Positions 1 through 7,483 of a stretch of 22,114 nt of DNA are shown one piece after another. The DNA is from an uncultured Blautia sp. (lineage in GTDB: Bacteria; Bacillota; Clostridia; Lachnospirales; Lachnospiraceae): NCBI RefSeq assembly GCF_934372025.1, contig NZ_CAKROJ010000039.1:1-22114 (forward strand), in the 5' to 3' direction. Within the stretch, counting starts at the first letter, position 1. Each line of letters begins with the position of its first letter. Made by a program: the position numbers and the translations under genes. Under the pieces are notes generated by a model that was not told the DNA's origin, made no database searches, and was given only the letters and a program-made list of their open reading frames with translations.

Positions 1-869
1 TAGCATACTGCCGGAATCAGGTCACGGTTTTTCTGCCAGTATTCGTTTCCAAAGTTAAACATGATTCCACGATAATCTGCTGTCTTCATATCGTAGCATG
101 TGTATGCGTCATCATCAACAAAAGATGCTGCATCCTTTGGAGTTAAAAGAGCCAGATCCAGTTCTCCGGATTTTAACTGAAGAGCTTTTGCATTGTCATC
201 CGGTACGATCTTGAATACAACTTTGTCGATGGAAGGCTCACCTTTGAAATAATCTTCATTCTTAACTAATGTGATAGCCTGTCCTTCGTCCCAGGATTCG
301 ATTTTGTATGGGCCTGTTCCTACCGGGTTACGGAAGAAATCAGATGTCTGCATGTCTTCTCCCTCAAGCAGATGCTTAGGAAGAACTGCCATTGTCATAT
401 AGTCAAGGAATGCAACGTTTTTGTCCTCAAGTTTGAATTCAACTGTATGGTCATCGATCACGTTGATCTCTTCTACATCTTCGTAGTTTGGTGCATTCTC
501 AGAACCGTTTTCCGGATCCATGATAGCTTCGATCGTAAATTTAACGTCATCTGCTGTAACAGGTTCGCCATCCTGCCATTTAGCATCTTCTACCATGTGG
601 AATGTGTAGGTGTTGGTTGCATCATCAAAATCCCAGCTTTCTGCCAGTCCCGGAACTACCTGATTGTCTCCGTCATGTGCAGTCAATCCATTAAAGATCA
701 GAATATTGATCTCGCCATGTTCGTCCATGGCCGGGTTGATTCTGGTATAATCTCCGCTTCCGTATACCAGTGTTGTTTCTTCATCTGCCAGTACAGGTAC
801 TGTGGTTCCGGCGCTGACCAGTGATACAGTCAGAAGCATTCCGGCAATTGTTAAAATCCCCTTTTTCAT
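1..869 (-). CDS. Family 5 (oligopeptide-type) ABC solute-binding protein, C-terminus beyond the left edge
   Basis: Extracellular binding protein of a peptide/nickel-type ABC importer (SBP_bac_5 family), about 289 codons visible. I read it from the minus strand, starting at the ATG at 869 (MKKGILTIAGMLL) with a GAGGG ribosome binding site about 880-884. Family hallmarks are visible: NPAMDEHGEI near the start, LVYGSGDYTRINPAM, 'GLAESWDF', 'WQDGEPVTADDVKFTIEA' and 'VGTGPYKIESW'. These match the first half of family members, which are usually about 520 residues, so the C-terminal half and any permease genes lie to the left. The N-terminus is a signal peptide that appears to end in VPVLA before DEE; no lipobox cysteine is seen, which is unusual for a Gram-positive binding protein. 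The gene has its own upstream region (870-1013), so it is not part of the alpha-galactoside operon behind it. The ligand cannot be deduced from this part. Confidence 0.88.
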   Translation of the reverse strand, partial: MKKGILTIAGMLLTVSLVSAGTTVPVLADEETTLVYGSGDYTRINPAMDEHGEINILIFNGLTAHDGDNQVVPGLAESWDFDDATNTYTFHMVEDAKWQDGEPVTADDVKFTIEAIMDPENGSENAPNYEDVEEINVIDDHTVEFKLEDKNVAFLDYMTMAVLPKHLLEGEDMQTSDFFRNPVGTGPYKIESWDEGQAITLVKNEDYFKGEPSIDKVVFKIVPDDNAKALQLKSGELDLALLTPKDAASFVDDDAYTCYDMKTADYRGIMFNFGNEYWQKNRDLIPAVC

Positions 870-935
870 TATCTGTTCCCTCGCTTTTTTAATTTGGTAA
901 CTTAACTTCCTCAATGATACCAAAACGGGCTATTC

Positions 936-964
936 ATCATAAGCCCCACTGGGGGATATTGACA
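936..964 (-). promoter_or_regulatory. Candidate promoter of the family 5 binding-protein gene
   Basis: On the minus strand a good -10 hexamer TATGAT (936-941) lies about 67 bases before the ATG at 869. The hexamer 17 bases further upstream (959-964, TGTCAA) is a poor -35. A poor -35 next to repeated elements suggests an activator-dependent promoter. The 17-base spacer contains the inverted repeat CCCC-ACT-GGGG (944-954). The assignment rests on motif reading only. Confidence 0.4.
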
Positions 965-991
965 TATTCCTTTTTATACCAGACATATTCC
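961..991 (-). repeat. 10-bp perfect direct repeat with 21-bp period, candidate activator site
   Basis: GACATATTCC occurs at 961-970 and again at 982-991 on the plus strand, which is GGAATATGTC twice when read in the direction of the downstream binding-protein gene. The 21-bp period places both copies on the same face of the helix. The proximal copy overlaps the predicted weak -35 region. Such spacing is typical of sites for AraC-family and LytTR-type activators; which regulator is involved is unknown. Confidence 0.6.
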
Positions 992-1013
992 ATTTATATA
1001 TATCTTTTATAAA

Positions 1014-1055
1014 GAAAAAAACACAGTACGACAGAAATGCTCTGTCATACCATGT
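1014..1055 (-). terminator. Rho-independent terminator of the msmEFG-aga operon
   Basis: On the minus strand a 15-pair stem (including a few G-U pairs) between 1021-1035 and 1041-1055 closes a five-base loop and is followed by seven T residues (1014-1020). It starts about 60 bases after the aga stop codon. A T run on the other strand (1055-1060) would let it work in both directions. Positions 1056-1114, between it and aga, hold nothing else that I can see. Confidence 0.85.
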
Positions 1056-1114
1056 TTTTTACTCTGTCCTATTCTGCCAGCAATCCTGCCGCCCGCATAT
1101 TTGCAAGCAGAAGA

Positions 1115-3286
1115 TTAAACATATGTTCTCAAGTGTATCTGTATTCCATGATATTCTCCTGGCATAATGGCAATTGGAATACCAACATTCATCAATACAT
1201 TTCCACTGTAAATCTTATTGTCTTCTTCACATCGATATATCTTCTCCGGACTCAATCCTTTGCATTTCACATAATTTACCGGTGCATTTGCATGAGTTGT
1301 CAATGTGACAATATTTAATAAAGCTTCACTCTGATCTTCTGCTGCAAACTCCCATGCTGCAAATTCATGATTTGTATTCGGATTATGTAAGCGATAATAC
1401 ACCCCATTGTGAATCAGATTCCAATATTTTTTGTAATCTTTAATCTGCTCTTTTACAGCTTCTTTTTCTTCATCAGACAGTAAATTTAAATCTAATTCAT
1501 ATCCAAAGCTTCCCGCCATTGCCACAACACTTCTTGTCTGGATTGAAGTCACTCTTCCTGTCTGATGATTAGGTACTGCCGAAACATGAGATCCTACTGC
1601 TGAAATCGGATATCCAAAAGATGTTCCATGCTGGATCTGAATTCTTTCGATTGCATCTGTATCATCACTGCACCAGATCTGTGGAGTGTAATATAACATT
1701 CCGGCATCAAATCTTCCACCACCTCCGCTGCATCCTTCAATCAAAAGTTCTGGATATCTCTGAATCAGTCGTTCCATAAAATTATATACGCCAAGTACAT
1801 ACTCATACATGATCTTTCCATAATTCTGCTGCTGTTCAACTGCTGTATATACATCACAGATACTACGGTTCATATCCATCTTTATATAATCTATATTAGT
1901 CGAATCAATTACTTTTGAAATGGAATTAAAGATATAATCAACCACTTCTTTTCTTGAAAAATCCAAAACAAGCTGGTTTCTTCCACGCACTGGACGACGT
2001 CCCGGAATCACATATGCCCAGTCCGGATGCTTACGATACAGATCACTGTCTTCGTTTACCATCTCCGGTTCGATCCAAAGACCAAACTTCATCCCCATTG
2101 CGTTAATCTTATCTACTGTTTCGGACAACGGGCCTTCCATTTTATCTTCATTTACAATCCAGTCTCCAAGTCCGCTGTTATCTGTATCCCTGCTGCCAAA
2201 CCAGCCATCATCCAGAACCAGCATCTCTACGCCAAGTTCTGCTGCCTGTTTCGCAATCTCTACAATCTTATTTCCGTTAAAATCCATATAGGTTGCTTCC
2301 CAGTTATTTATAAGGACCGGTCTTCTTGCCGTTTTATATTTTCCTCGACATACATGATATCGAATCAGCTTATGATAAATGTGAGACAGTGATGTAAGTC
2401 CGTTTCCTGAGTATGCCATGGCAACTTCAGGTGTATAGAACGCTTTGCCCGGCTCAAGCGGATATTCAAACATTTCATCCAACAGCCCCATCTGCATACG
2501 TGTCTGACCGAACTGGTCTTTCTCTACTTCACATTTGAAATTTCCGCTATAAAGCATGGACATTCCATAACATACACCAAAATCTTCTGTCGTTTCTTTC
2601 TCTGCCAGGATAAAAAATGGATTCTGCTGATGACTGGATGTTCCTCTTCTGCTTCCAAAGCTCTGATTTCCATAAATCACTGGAATTCGTTCTTCCATAC
2701 GTTCCATCGCATGACGTCCATGAAAATGAAGAAGATCAAAATCTCCCGTCAGAAAGTCCATTCCTGCACTGTATACTTTCGTCAAATAGATCTGGTGCTT
2801 TCCAATGTTTTTCACGATAACACTTCTTGTAATTACATCCAGTTCTGGAAGCACACCATAACGCAGCGTCACTTCAAGTCCAAGCAATGTATCTTCCAGC
2901 ACAACCTCTACTGTATACGCTCCGTCCGCTTTATCTGCATATACTGCCGGAAGTCCAGGAATACTATATTTTCCATCTGTTACAGAATGACTCTTATATC
3001 TCAGATCAATACCATAAACTCCCTGTTCGTTCTTCACATTAAAAGCCGGGCTTCGGAAATCTCCATTTCCATAACATGGATATTCCTGCGGAAATGTATC
3101 CATAGAAAACGTTCGATCACTGCCTGCATCATACGGATTTCCTGAAAAACCTCTGTCATATGCTGTCAGAAGACTGCTCATGTCTCCCTCTGCTTTTGGA
3201 CCATAATACAAATGAAGCAGAAATCCATGCTCTGCAATTCCCATCTGATAGGTTGTGTGTTTTGTATGTAATGTTATAAGTTCCAT
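1115..3286 (-). CDS. aga: Alpha-galactosidase, glycoside hydrolase family 36
   Basis: Cytoplasmic alpha-galactosidase that would remove terminal alpha-1,6-galactose from melibiose, raffinose and related sugars. About 723 residues, the normal size of the large bacterial GH36 enzymes, and no signal peptide. An N-terminal beta-sandwich region precedes a (beta/alpha)8 barrel starting near residue 320. The barrel shows VLDDGWFG (about 358-365), FGLWIEPEMV (about 401), the nucleophile motif KMDMNR (Asp about 471), CSGGGGRFD (about 519) and the acid/base motif CSDDTDAIER (Asp about 541). The ATG at 3286 is preferred because AAAGGG precedes it at about 9 bases; an adjacent in-frame TTG at 3289 is the alternative. 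It is the last gene of the msmEFG operon, 23 bases after msmG. That order matches the streptococcal multiple-sugar-metabolism locus and indicates alpha-galactosides as the imported substrate. Confidence 0.95.
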   Translation of the reverse strand: MELITLHTKHTTYQMGIAEHGFLLHLYYGPKAEGDMSSLLTAYDRGFSGNPYDAGSDRTFSMDTFPQEYPCYGNGDFRSPAFNVKNEQGVYGIDLRYKSHSVTDGKYSIPGLPAVYADKADGAYTVEVVLEDTLLGLEVTLRYGVLPELDVITRSVIVKNIGKHQIYLTKVYSAGMDFLTGDFDLLHFHGRHAMERMEERIPVIYGNQSFGSRRGTSSHQQNPFFILAEKETTEDFGVCYGMSMLYSGNFKCEVEKDQFGQTRMQMGLLDEMFEYPLEPGKAFYTPEVAMAYSGNGLTSLSHIYHKLIRYHVCRGKYKTARRPVLINNWEATYMDFNGNKIVEIAKQAAELGVEMLVLDDGWFGSRDTDNSGLGDWIVNEDKMEGPLSETVDKINAMGMKFGLWIEPEMVNEDSDLYRKHPDWAYVIPGRRPVRGRNQLVLDFSRKEVVDYIFNSISKVIDSTNIDYIKMDMNRSICDVYTAVEQQQNYGKIMYEYVLGVYNFMERLIQRYPELLIEGCSGGGGRFDAGMLYYTPQIWCSDDTDAIERIQIQHGTSFGYPISAVGSHVSAVPNHQTGRVTSIQTRSVVAMAGSFGYELDLNLLSDEEKEAVKEQIKDYKKYWNLIHNGVYYRLHNPNTNHEFAAWEFAAEDQSEALLNIVTLTTHANAPVNYVKCKGLSPEKIYRCEEDNKIYSGNVLMNVGIPIAIMPGEYHGIQIHLRTYV

Positions 3287-3309
3287 CAAATTCTGCCCTT
3301 TCTATTCCC

Positions 3310-4134
3310 TTATTTTCCTCCTGTCATTGCTACACCTTCAATAAACTGTTTCTGGAAAATCAGATACAAGATTACCATTGGAAGCATTGCAAATAAGGAA
3401 CCGGCCATCAGCACCGGATAGTTTGTACTGAACTGTCCATTCAGACTGGAAAGTCCTGCTGATAATGTAGTTGAATTAATATTGGTGTTTACGATCAACG
3501 GCCACATCAAATCTGTATAAGCAAACACTGCTGTGAATACTGAAAGCGCTGCAAGAGAGGACTTTGTCAGCGGAAACATTACTTTCGTAAATGTCTGCCA
3601 GCGATTACAGCCATCCAGATATGCCGCCTCTGCTATCTCATCCGGTATTCCCATATAAGCCTGTCTCAGAAAAAATGTTCCGAATGCACTAACAATTCCA
3701 GGAAATACTAACGCAAATATCGTATCTGTCATTCCTAATTTTGCAATCATCTGATACTGAGGAATGATAAAAATCTGTCCTGGAATCATCTGTTGAACAA
3801 TAACCAGCGTAAAAAGAAAATTCTTACCCCTAAATTTTAATTTTGCAAATGCATAACCGGCCATAGAACAAAATACAACCGCACACAATACACGGAACAA
3901 GATCATCAATCCCGTATTCAGATATAAATTTCCAAATGGCAATAAATCCAACACTTTTGTAAATGCACCGGAATTCCAGTTGGATGGTAAAAGTGTCGGT
4001 GGAACCCGAAGTACTTCTTCGTTGGTTTTAAATGCTGTCAGAATCATCCACGCAAATGGAAAAATCATTATGATAGATCCCAGAATCAGAGCAACATACA
4101 CAAATACATTTGATATTTTTTTGCTTTTCTTCAT
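3310..4134 (-). CDS. msmG: Sugar ABC transporter permease, MsmG type
   Basis: Inner permease subunit of a CUT1 carbohydrate importer, 275 residues with about six membrane segments. The permease signature for contact with the ATPase is visible in EIAEAAYLDGCNRWQTFTKV followed by MFPL (EAA loop with conserved Gly). The C-terminus ends QKQFIEGVAMTGGK, a very typical MsmG/MalG-like tail (FIEG...TGGVKG type). The ORF extends upstream into msmF, but the ATG at 4134 is chosen because a strong GGAGG sits at about 4139-4144, only 10 bases separate it from the msmF stop, and MKKSKK is a normal start for the family. No ATPase gene accompanies the permeases, so a shared MsmK/MsmX-type ATPase encoded elsewhere is expected. 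Confidence 0.93.
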   Translation of the reverse strand: MKKSKKISNVFVYVALILGSIIMIFPFAWMILTAFKTNEEVLRVPPTLLPSNWNSGAFTKVLDLLPFGNLYLNTGLMILFRVLCAVVFCSMAGYAFAKLKFRGKNFLFTLVIVQQMIPGQIFIIPQYQMIAKLGMTDTIFALVFPGIVSAFGTFFLRQAYMGIPDEIAEAAYLDGCNRWQTFTKVMFPLTKSSLAALSVFTAVFAYTDLMWPLIVNTNINSTTLSAGLSSLNGQFSTNYPVLMAGSLFAMLPMVILYLIFQKQFIEGVAMTGGK

Positions 4135-4144
4135 ACTGTGCCTC

Positions 4145-5026
4145 CTATACCTCGTAATTAACCCATTTTTTCTGTCCAACAAACTGTACTGCTGTTATTA
4201 CTCCAATCAAAAGTACTGTCCATATTACAATCGGTGAAGCATAACCACGGTTTCCGGAAATAAAGGATTCACGATAGAATAAATAAATCAACGATTGTGA
4301 CTTACTCAGTGCAGGATTTCCTTCCCCTACCATCATGTATAACAAATCATATACTTTAAGAGATGCCATCAATCTCATGATCAATACAACAAACAATGTC
4401 GGTGAAACCATTGGCATGGTAATATAACGAAACTGCTGAAACTTTGTACAGCCATCCAGACTGGCTGCTTCATAATAGCTTTTGGAAATATTCTGAATTC
4501 CTGAAAGCAGTAGGACTGCATCATATCCAAGAGCACTCCAGATTGCAACAATTGCAACTGTAAAAATCACTACATTTGGATTTGTCGTCCAATTAATATT
4601 TGTATGGAAAATTGTATTGATGATTCCGTAATCCGAGTTAAACATCCACTTCCAAACCATTGCTACCGCTGCCGGAGATACGACCATCGGGAGGAAGAAA
4701 ATGGCACGAAAGGCCACCTTTCCTTTAATCTTTGAATTCAGAAGAACTGCTACAACCAGTGCCAGGAGAACCCCTCCCGGAACTGTCAGCAAACAAAACA
4801 GCAATGTATTCCATGTTGCTCTCCAGAATTCAGGACTTGAAAACATCTTTATATAATTTTCAAGTCCTACAAACTTTGTTCCACCAAACACCTTTTTGGA
4901 TGAAAAACTTAAAATAATTGTTTCTACAAATGGATATACATTTAATATAATTAATCCAAGAATCGTTGGGGCTATCATCAGATAACCCCATTTATGATCC
5001 TGGTCAAACCTCGATTTTTTCTTCAT
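4145..5026 (-). CDS. msmF: Sugar ABC transporter permease, MsmF type
   Basis: First permease subunit of the same CUT1 importer, 293 residues with about six membrane segments. It begins MKKKSRFDQDHKWGYLMIAP, the usual cytoplasmic start before the first helix (TILGLIILNVYPFVETIILS). The EAA loop is YYEAASLDGCTKFQQFRYIT followed by MPM. The start at 5026 has GGAGG about 10 bases upstream (about 5036-5040). The gene lies 22 bases after msmE and 10 bases before msmG, as expected for a heterodimeric permease co-translated with its partner. Related family names are UgpA, LacF and MalF; the neighbouring GH36 enzyme favours the alpha-galactoside role. Confidence 0.93.
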   Translation of the reverse strand: MKKKSRFDQDHKWGYLMIAPTILGLIILNVYPFVETIILSFSSKKVFGGTKFVGLENYIKMFSSPEFWRATWNTLLFCLLTVPGGVLLALVVAVLLNSKIKGKVAFRAIFFLPMVVSPAAVAMVWKWMFNSDYGIINTIFHTNINWTTNPNVVIFTVAIVAIWSALGYDAVLLLSGIQNISKSYYEAASLDGCTKFQQFRYITMPMVSPTLFVVLIMRLMASLKVYDLLYMMVGEGNPALSKSQSLIYLFYRESFISGNRGYASPIVIWTVLLIGVITAVQFVGQKKWVNYEV

Positions 5027-5048
5027 CCGGCTCTACCTCCAAGCTCGT

Positions 5049-6332
5049 CTATTCTTCTGCGATTGCTTCCGTAACAATATTCTGCATATTCTGGATTCCA
5101 TCATCCACAGATGTATTTCCGGCATAAATATCAAGTACTGCCTGTTCCACCTTTGGCTCCCATGACGGTCTCGAAGGATTGTTTACATATTTTACACTGT
5201 AATCAAACATCGGGATAATATTCTCCGGATGAATGTCATATCCTTTCTCCGCAAATGTATTCACCCATGTATCTTCCAATCCATTATATGCTGGAATTGC
5301 AACACCGGATTCTCCCTGGATCTTCTGTCCCTCCTCTGACGCAAGGAATTTCAGGAAATCCATTGCGGTATCCTTATTCTTTCCTTCTGCTGCTGTTGCA
5401 TATGATACACTGTTAGAAATTACTGCACGTCCGTCTCCACTTTCCGGATTCGGGCATTTTGGCAGAACTGCTACATCCCATTTACCATTCATATCTGTGT
5501 AAGTTGAACAAAGATTTACCAGATCCCAGTTTCCCGCAAAGAACATTGCTCCCTGTCCTGAGAAAAACTGCTCTGTTGCACTCGTATTTGCAAACTGCTC
5601 CTGTGTCGGGCACCAGTCATTATTCTGAAGATCCACATAAAATTTAATTGCATCACTTGTTGCCTGTTCTGTATATTCTGCTTTTGTTCCGTCCTCGTTC
5701 AAAATCTGTCCGCCATTCTGATATACAAAGTTCCAATATCCAACCTGATCATGAGCATATGCCATGTATCCGTATTTTCCTGTCTGCTCATAGATTTTCT
5801 CAGAATTCTCTGTCAGGTCATCCCATGTCCATGTATCATCTGGATATGCAACTCCTGCCTGATCAAATATCTCTTTGTTATATACTAAAACCACCAGGTC
5901 TTTATCTTTTGGAACTCCATAGATATTTCCATCACTTCCCTCAGCATTTGCAACAGAAATATCTGAAAAATTGCTTGTATCTACAATATCTGAGCAATCT
6001 GCAAGAATTCCGTTGTCAGCATATTTAAACATCTGATTAGAATGCATCCAGAAAATATCCGGCATGGAATTACTTGTCGCAGAAGCTTCCAGTTTTGTCC
6101 AGTACTCATCCCATCCTGTTGCCTGCACTTCAATTTTCACATCTGGATGCTCATCCATATAGGCTTCTGCCAACTTTTCCATACCTGCTTTTTGTCCGGC
6201 ATCCCAGATTTGAAAAACAAGTTTTCCATCTCCACTGGATTCTTTTCCATTCGATCCACATGCAGTAAGTCCCATTGTAAGAACTCCCGCCATGACAAGT
6301 ACTGCTGCTCTTCTCATATTCTTTTTCTTCAT
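5049..6332 (-). CDS. msmE: Sugar ABC transporter substrate-binding lipoprotein, MsmE type
   Basis: Extracellular sugar-binding lipoprotein (SBP family 1) of the MsmEFG importer, 427 residues. The signal peptide MKKKNMRRAAVLVMAGVL ends in the lipobox LTAC, with Cys25 as the lipid attachment site, followed by a polar linker (GSNGKESSGDG). Family features include FQIWDAGQKAGMEKLAEAY, WDEYWTKLEA, IFWMHSNQ, GVPKDKDLVVLVYNKEIFDQ, FFSGQGAMFFAGNWD and FLKFLASEEGQK. The open frame extends upstream for 34 more codons, but the ATG at 6332 is preferred because of GGGAGG about 8 bases before it and the proper signal peptide. It is first in the operon, and its promoter region (6333-6573) is shared with the divergent AraC-type regulator. 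Raffinose/melibiose-type ligands are inferred from the GH36 neighbour. Confidence 0.94.
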   Translation of the reverse strand: MKKKNMRRAAVLVMAGVLTMGLTACGSNGKESSGDGKLVFQIWDAGQKAGMEKLAEAYMDEHPDVKIEVQATGWDEYWTKLEASATSNSMPDIFWMHSNQMFKYADNGILADCSDIVDTSNFSDISVANAEGSDGNIYGVPKDKDLVVLVYNKEIFDQAGVAYPDDTWTWDDLTENSEKIYEQTGKYGYMAYAHDQVGYWNFVYQNGGQILNEDGTKAEYTEQATSDAIKFYVDLQNNDWCPTQEQFANTSATEQFFSGQGAMFFAGNWDLVNLCSTYTDMNGKWDVAVLPKCPNPESGDGRAVISNSVSYATAAEGKNKDTAMDFLKFLASEEGQKIQGESGVAIPAYNGLEDTWVNTFAEKGYDIHPENIIPMFDYSVKYVNNPSRPSWEPKVEQAVLDIYAGNTSVDDGIQNMQNIVTEAIAEE

Positions 6333-6398
6333 GATAACCTCCCAAATTATCTTTTCATATTTGTACACGGCCAGATTTTCTTTCCGTCTACATAAACT

Positions 6399-6427
6399 AT
6401 TATAATATATCTTAATGAACACAAAAA
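6399..6427 (-). promoter_or_regulatory. Candidate promoter of the msmEFG-aga operon
   Basis: On the minus strand a perfect -10 TATAAT (6399-6404) lies about 67 bases before the msmE start. At 17 bases upstream the -35 position (6422-6427) reads TTTTTG, a weak match, as expected for a promoter needing the AraC-type activator encoded next door. I could not identify a convincing repeated operator upstream; the whole 6333-6573 gap is very AT-rich. Confidence 0.5.
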
Positions 6428-6480
6428 TAGACATGTATGGAATGTTTTATATCAAAATGTGTATTATTTGTTATTTTTTG

Positions 6481-6510
6481 TTGATTTCACATCACATTAT
6501 GATATATAGT
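6481..6510 (+). promoter_or_regulatory. Candidate promoter of the AraC-family regulator gene
   Basis: On the plus strand TTGATT (6481-6486) and TATAGT (6505-6510), separated by 18 bases, precede the regulator start by about 64 bases. The surrounding AT-rich sequence contains ATCAC (6491-6495) and GTGAT (6509-6513) as an imperfect inverted pair that overlaps the -10 box and could be an operator. Motif reading only. Confidence 0.35.
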
Positions 6511-6573
6511 GATGATATATTATTTTTTATTTTTTTATTTCTACTAGACAACAACTAATCGAGGAGGTTTTTC

Positions 6574-7428
6574 ATGTCAGATAACACACTATTTCATTTC
6601 TTTCAGAATCAGTATTTTATCGATCTTTGCCTATATCAATATGGCTATGAACAATGTACACCTCTTTCCTCTTTCGGGCCTTTTATTCGGAATCATTACC
6701 TTTTTCATTATGTAATTTCCGGAAGTGGAACATTGGTTGCTACAGACTCCACCGGAACCGACCAGACTTACCACATTCGAAGCGGGCAGGGATTTATGAT
6801 TTTTCCTGGACAGAATACACATTATTACGCTGACCAAAGTCATCCCTGGGAATATACATGGATTGAATTTGATGGTGTTCGCGTTGAAGAGGTTCTGACA
6901 AACTGTGGAATTAATATTTTGCACCCCATCTATCATGCTTCAGATCGTGCACTTTCCGCTAAATTAAAAGATAAAATATTGGAGATGACATTTTCTGAAG
7001 ATCCTGTGTCATCTTTCGGAATGATCGCCAAATTATACGAATGTATGGATTATATGATACGTTCTTCCAAAGATCGAAGACTGATTACTGGAGAACGCAT
7101 TTCTGACTCTTACATTAAAGAAGCTGTACATTTTATCGAACGAAATTTTCATAATGATATTACCGTCGAAGATATTGCCGCATTTTGCAATATCAGTCGA
7201 AGTTATCTCTGTCGGTTGTTAAAGAAGCATACCGGGCAAAGCCCTCAGCAGCTACTGCTCAGCTATCGTATGTCCAAAGCAGCTCAACTGCTGCAACTGA
7301 CTGATTTGTCCATTCAGGATATTGGAAAAGCAGTCGGTTATCCAAATCAGCTTCATTTTTCAAGAGCTTTTAAGAATACTTATAAAATGTCACCATCGCA
7401 ATGGAAAAAAGAAAACAGCCTGCCCTGA
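6574..7428 (+). CDS. msmR: AraC-family transcriptional regulator of the alpha-galactoside operon (MsmR-like)
   Basis: Cytoplasmic DNA-binding regulator, 284 residues. The N-terminal cupin-like sugar-sensing domain (about 1-165) carries HYVISGSGTL, GQGFMIFPGQNTHYYADQ and WEYTWIEFDG, typical of the AraC_binding family. The C-terminal double helix-turn-helix (about 187-284) carries ITVEDIAAFCNISRSYLCRL, LLSYRMSKAAQLLQLTDLSI, VGYPNQLHFSRAFK and MSPSQWKK. GAGGAGG at 6561-6567 fixes the ATG start. It is transcribed away from msmE across a 241-base gap, so it most likely activates the operon when alpha-galactosides are present, as MsmR/RafR do. The name is given by context; the ligand is inferred. 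The stop codon lies inside the stem of the following terminator. Confidence 0.9.
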   Translation: MSDNTLFHFFQNQYFIDLCLYQYGYEQCTPLSSFGPFIRNHYLFHYVISGSGTLVATDSTGTDQTYHIRSGQGFMIFPGQNTHYYADQSHPWEYTWIEFDGVRVEEVLTNCGINILHPIYHASDRALSAKLKDKILEMTFSEDPVSSFGMIAKLYECMDYMIRSSKDRRLITGERISDSYIKEAVHFIERNFHNDITVEDIAAFCNISRSYLCRLLKKHTGQSPQQLLLSYRMSKAAQLLQLTDLSIQDIGKAVGYPNQLHFSRAFKNTYKMSPSQWKKENSLP

Positions 7429-7459
7429 TGGAAATTGCTCCCATCAGGGCAGACTGTTT
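7413..7459. terminator. Bidirectional terminator between the convergent araC-type and lacI-type genes
   Basis: A very strong hairpin: 7413-7431 pairs with 7441-7459 over 19 positions with one mismatch, around the perfect 12-bp core CTGCCCTGATGG / CCATCAGGGCAG. Six T residues follow on the plus strand (7457-7462), and a run of six A on the other side (7404-7409) gives T residues for minus-strand transcription. It can therefore serve both genes. The regulator's TGA stop (7426-7428) lies within the left arm. Confidence 0.92.
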
Positions 7460-7483
7460 TTTGGAAACTTTTATAATTTTCTG

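Noticed and set aside
372..824. 150-codon open frame on the plus strand
   Set aside because: It is antisense to the binding-protein gene, has Cys/Phe/Ile-rich low-information composition, and the minus-strand reading gives a clear family 5 protein.
959..987. Consensus TTGACA on the plus strand at 959-964 as a promoter
   Set aside because: The hexamer 17 bases on is GACATA, a poor -10, and it would only drive antisense RNA into the terminator at 1014-1060. The sequence is better explained by the direct repeat.
1037..3145. Several plus-strand open frames over the alpha-galactosidase gene
   Set aside because: Shadows of the GH36 gene: no ribosome binding sites and no recognisable domains, whereas the minus-strand protein has all family motifs.
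6333..6573. Search for a repeated AraC-type operator between msmE and the regulator
   Set aside because: Only short, AT-rich near-repeats such as AATGT at 6441 and 6456 were found; none is distinct enough from background to report.
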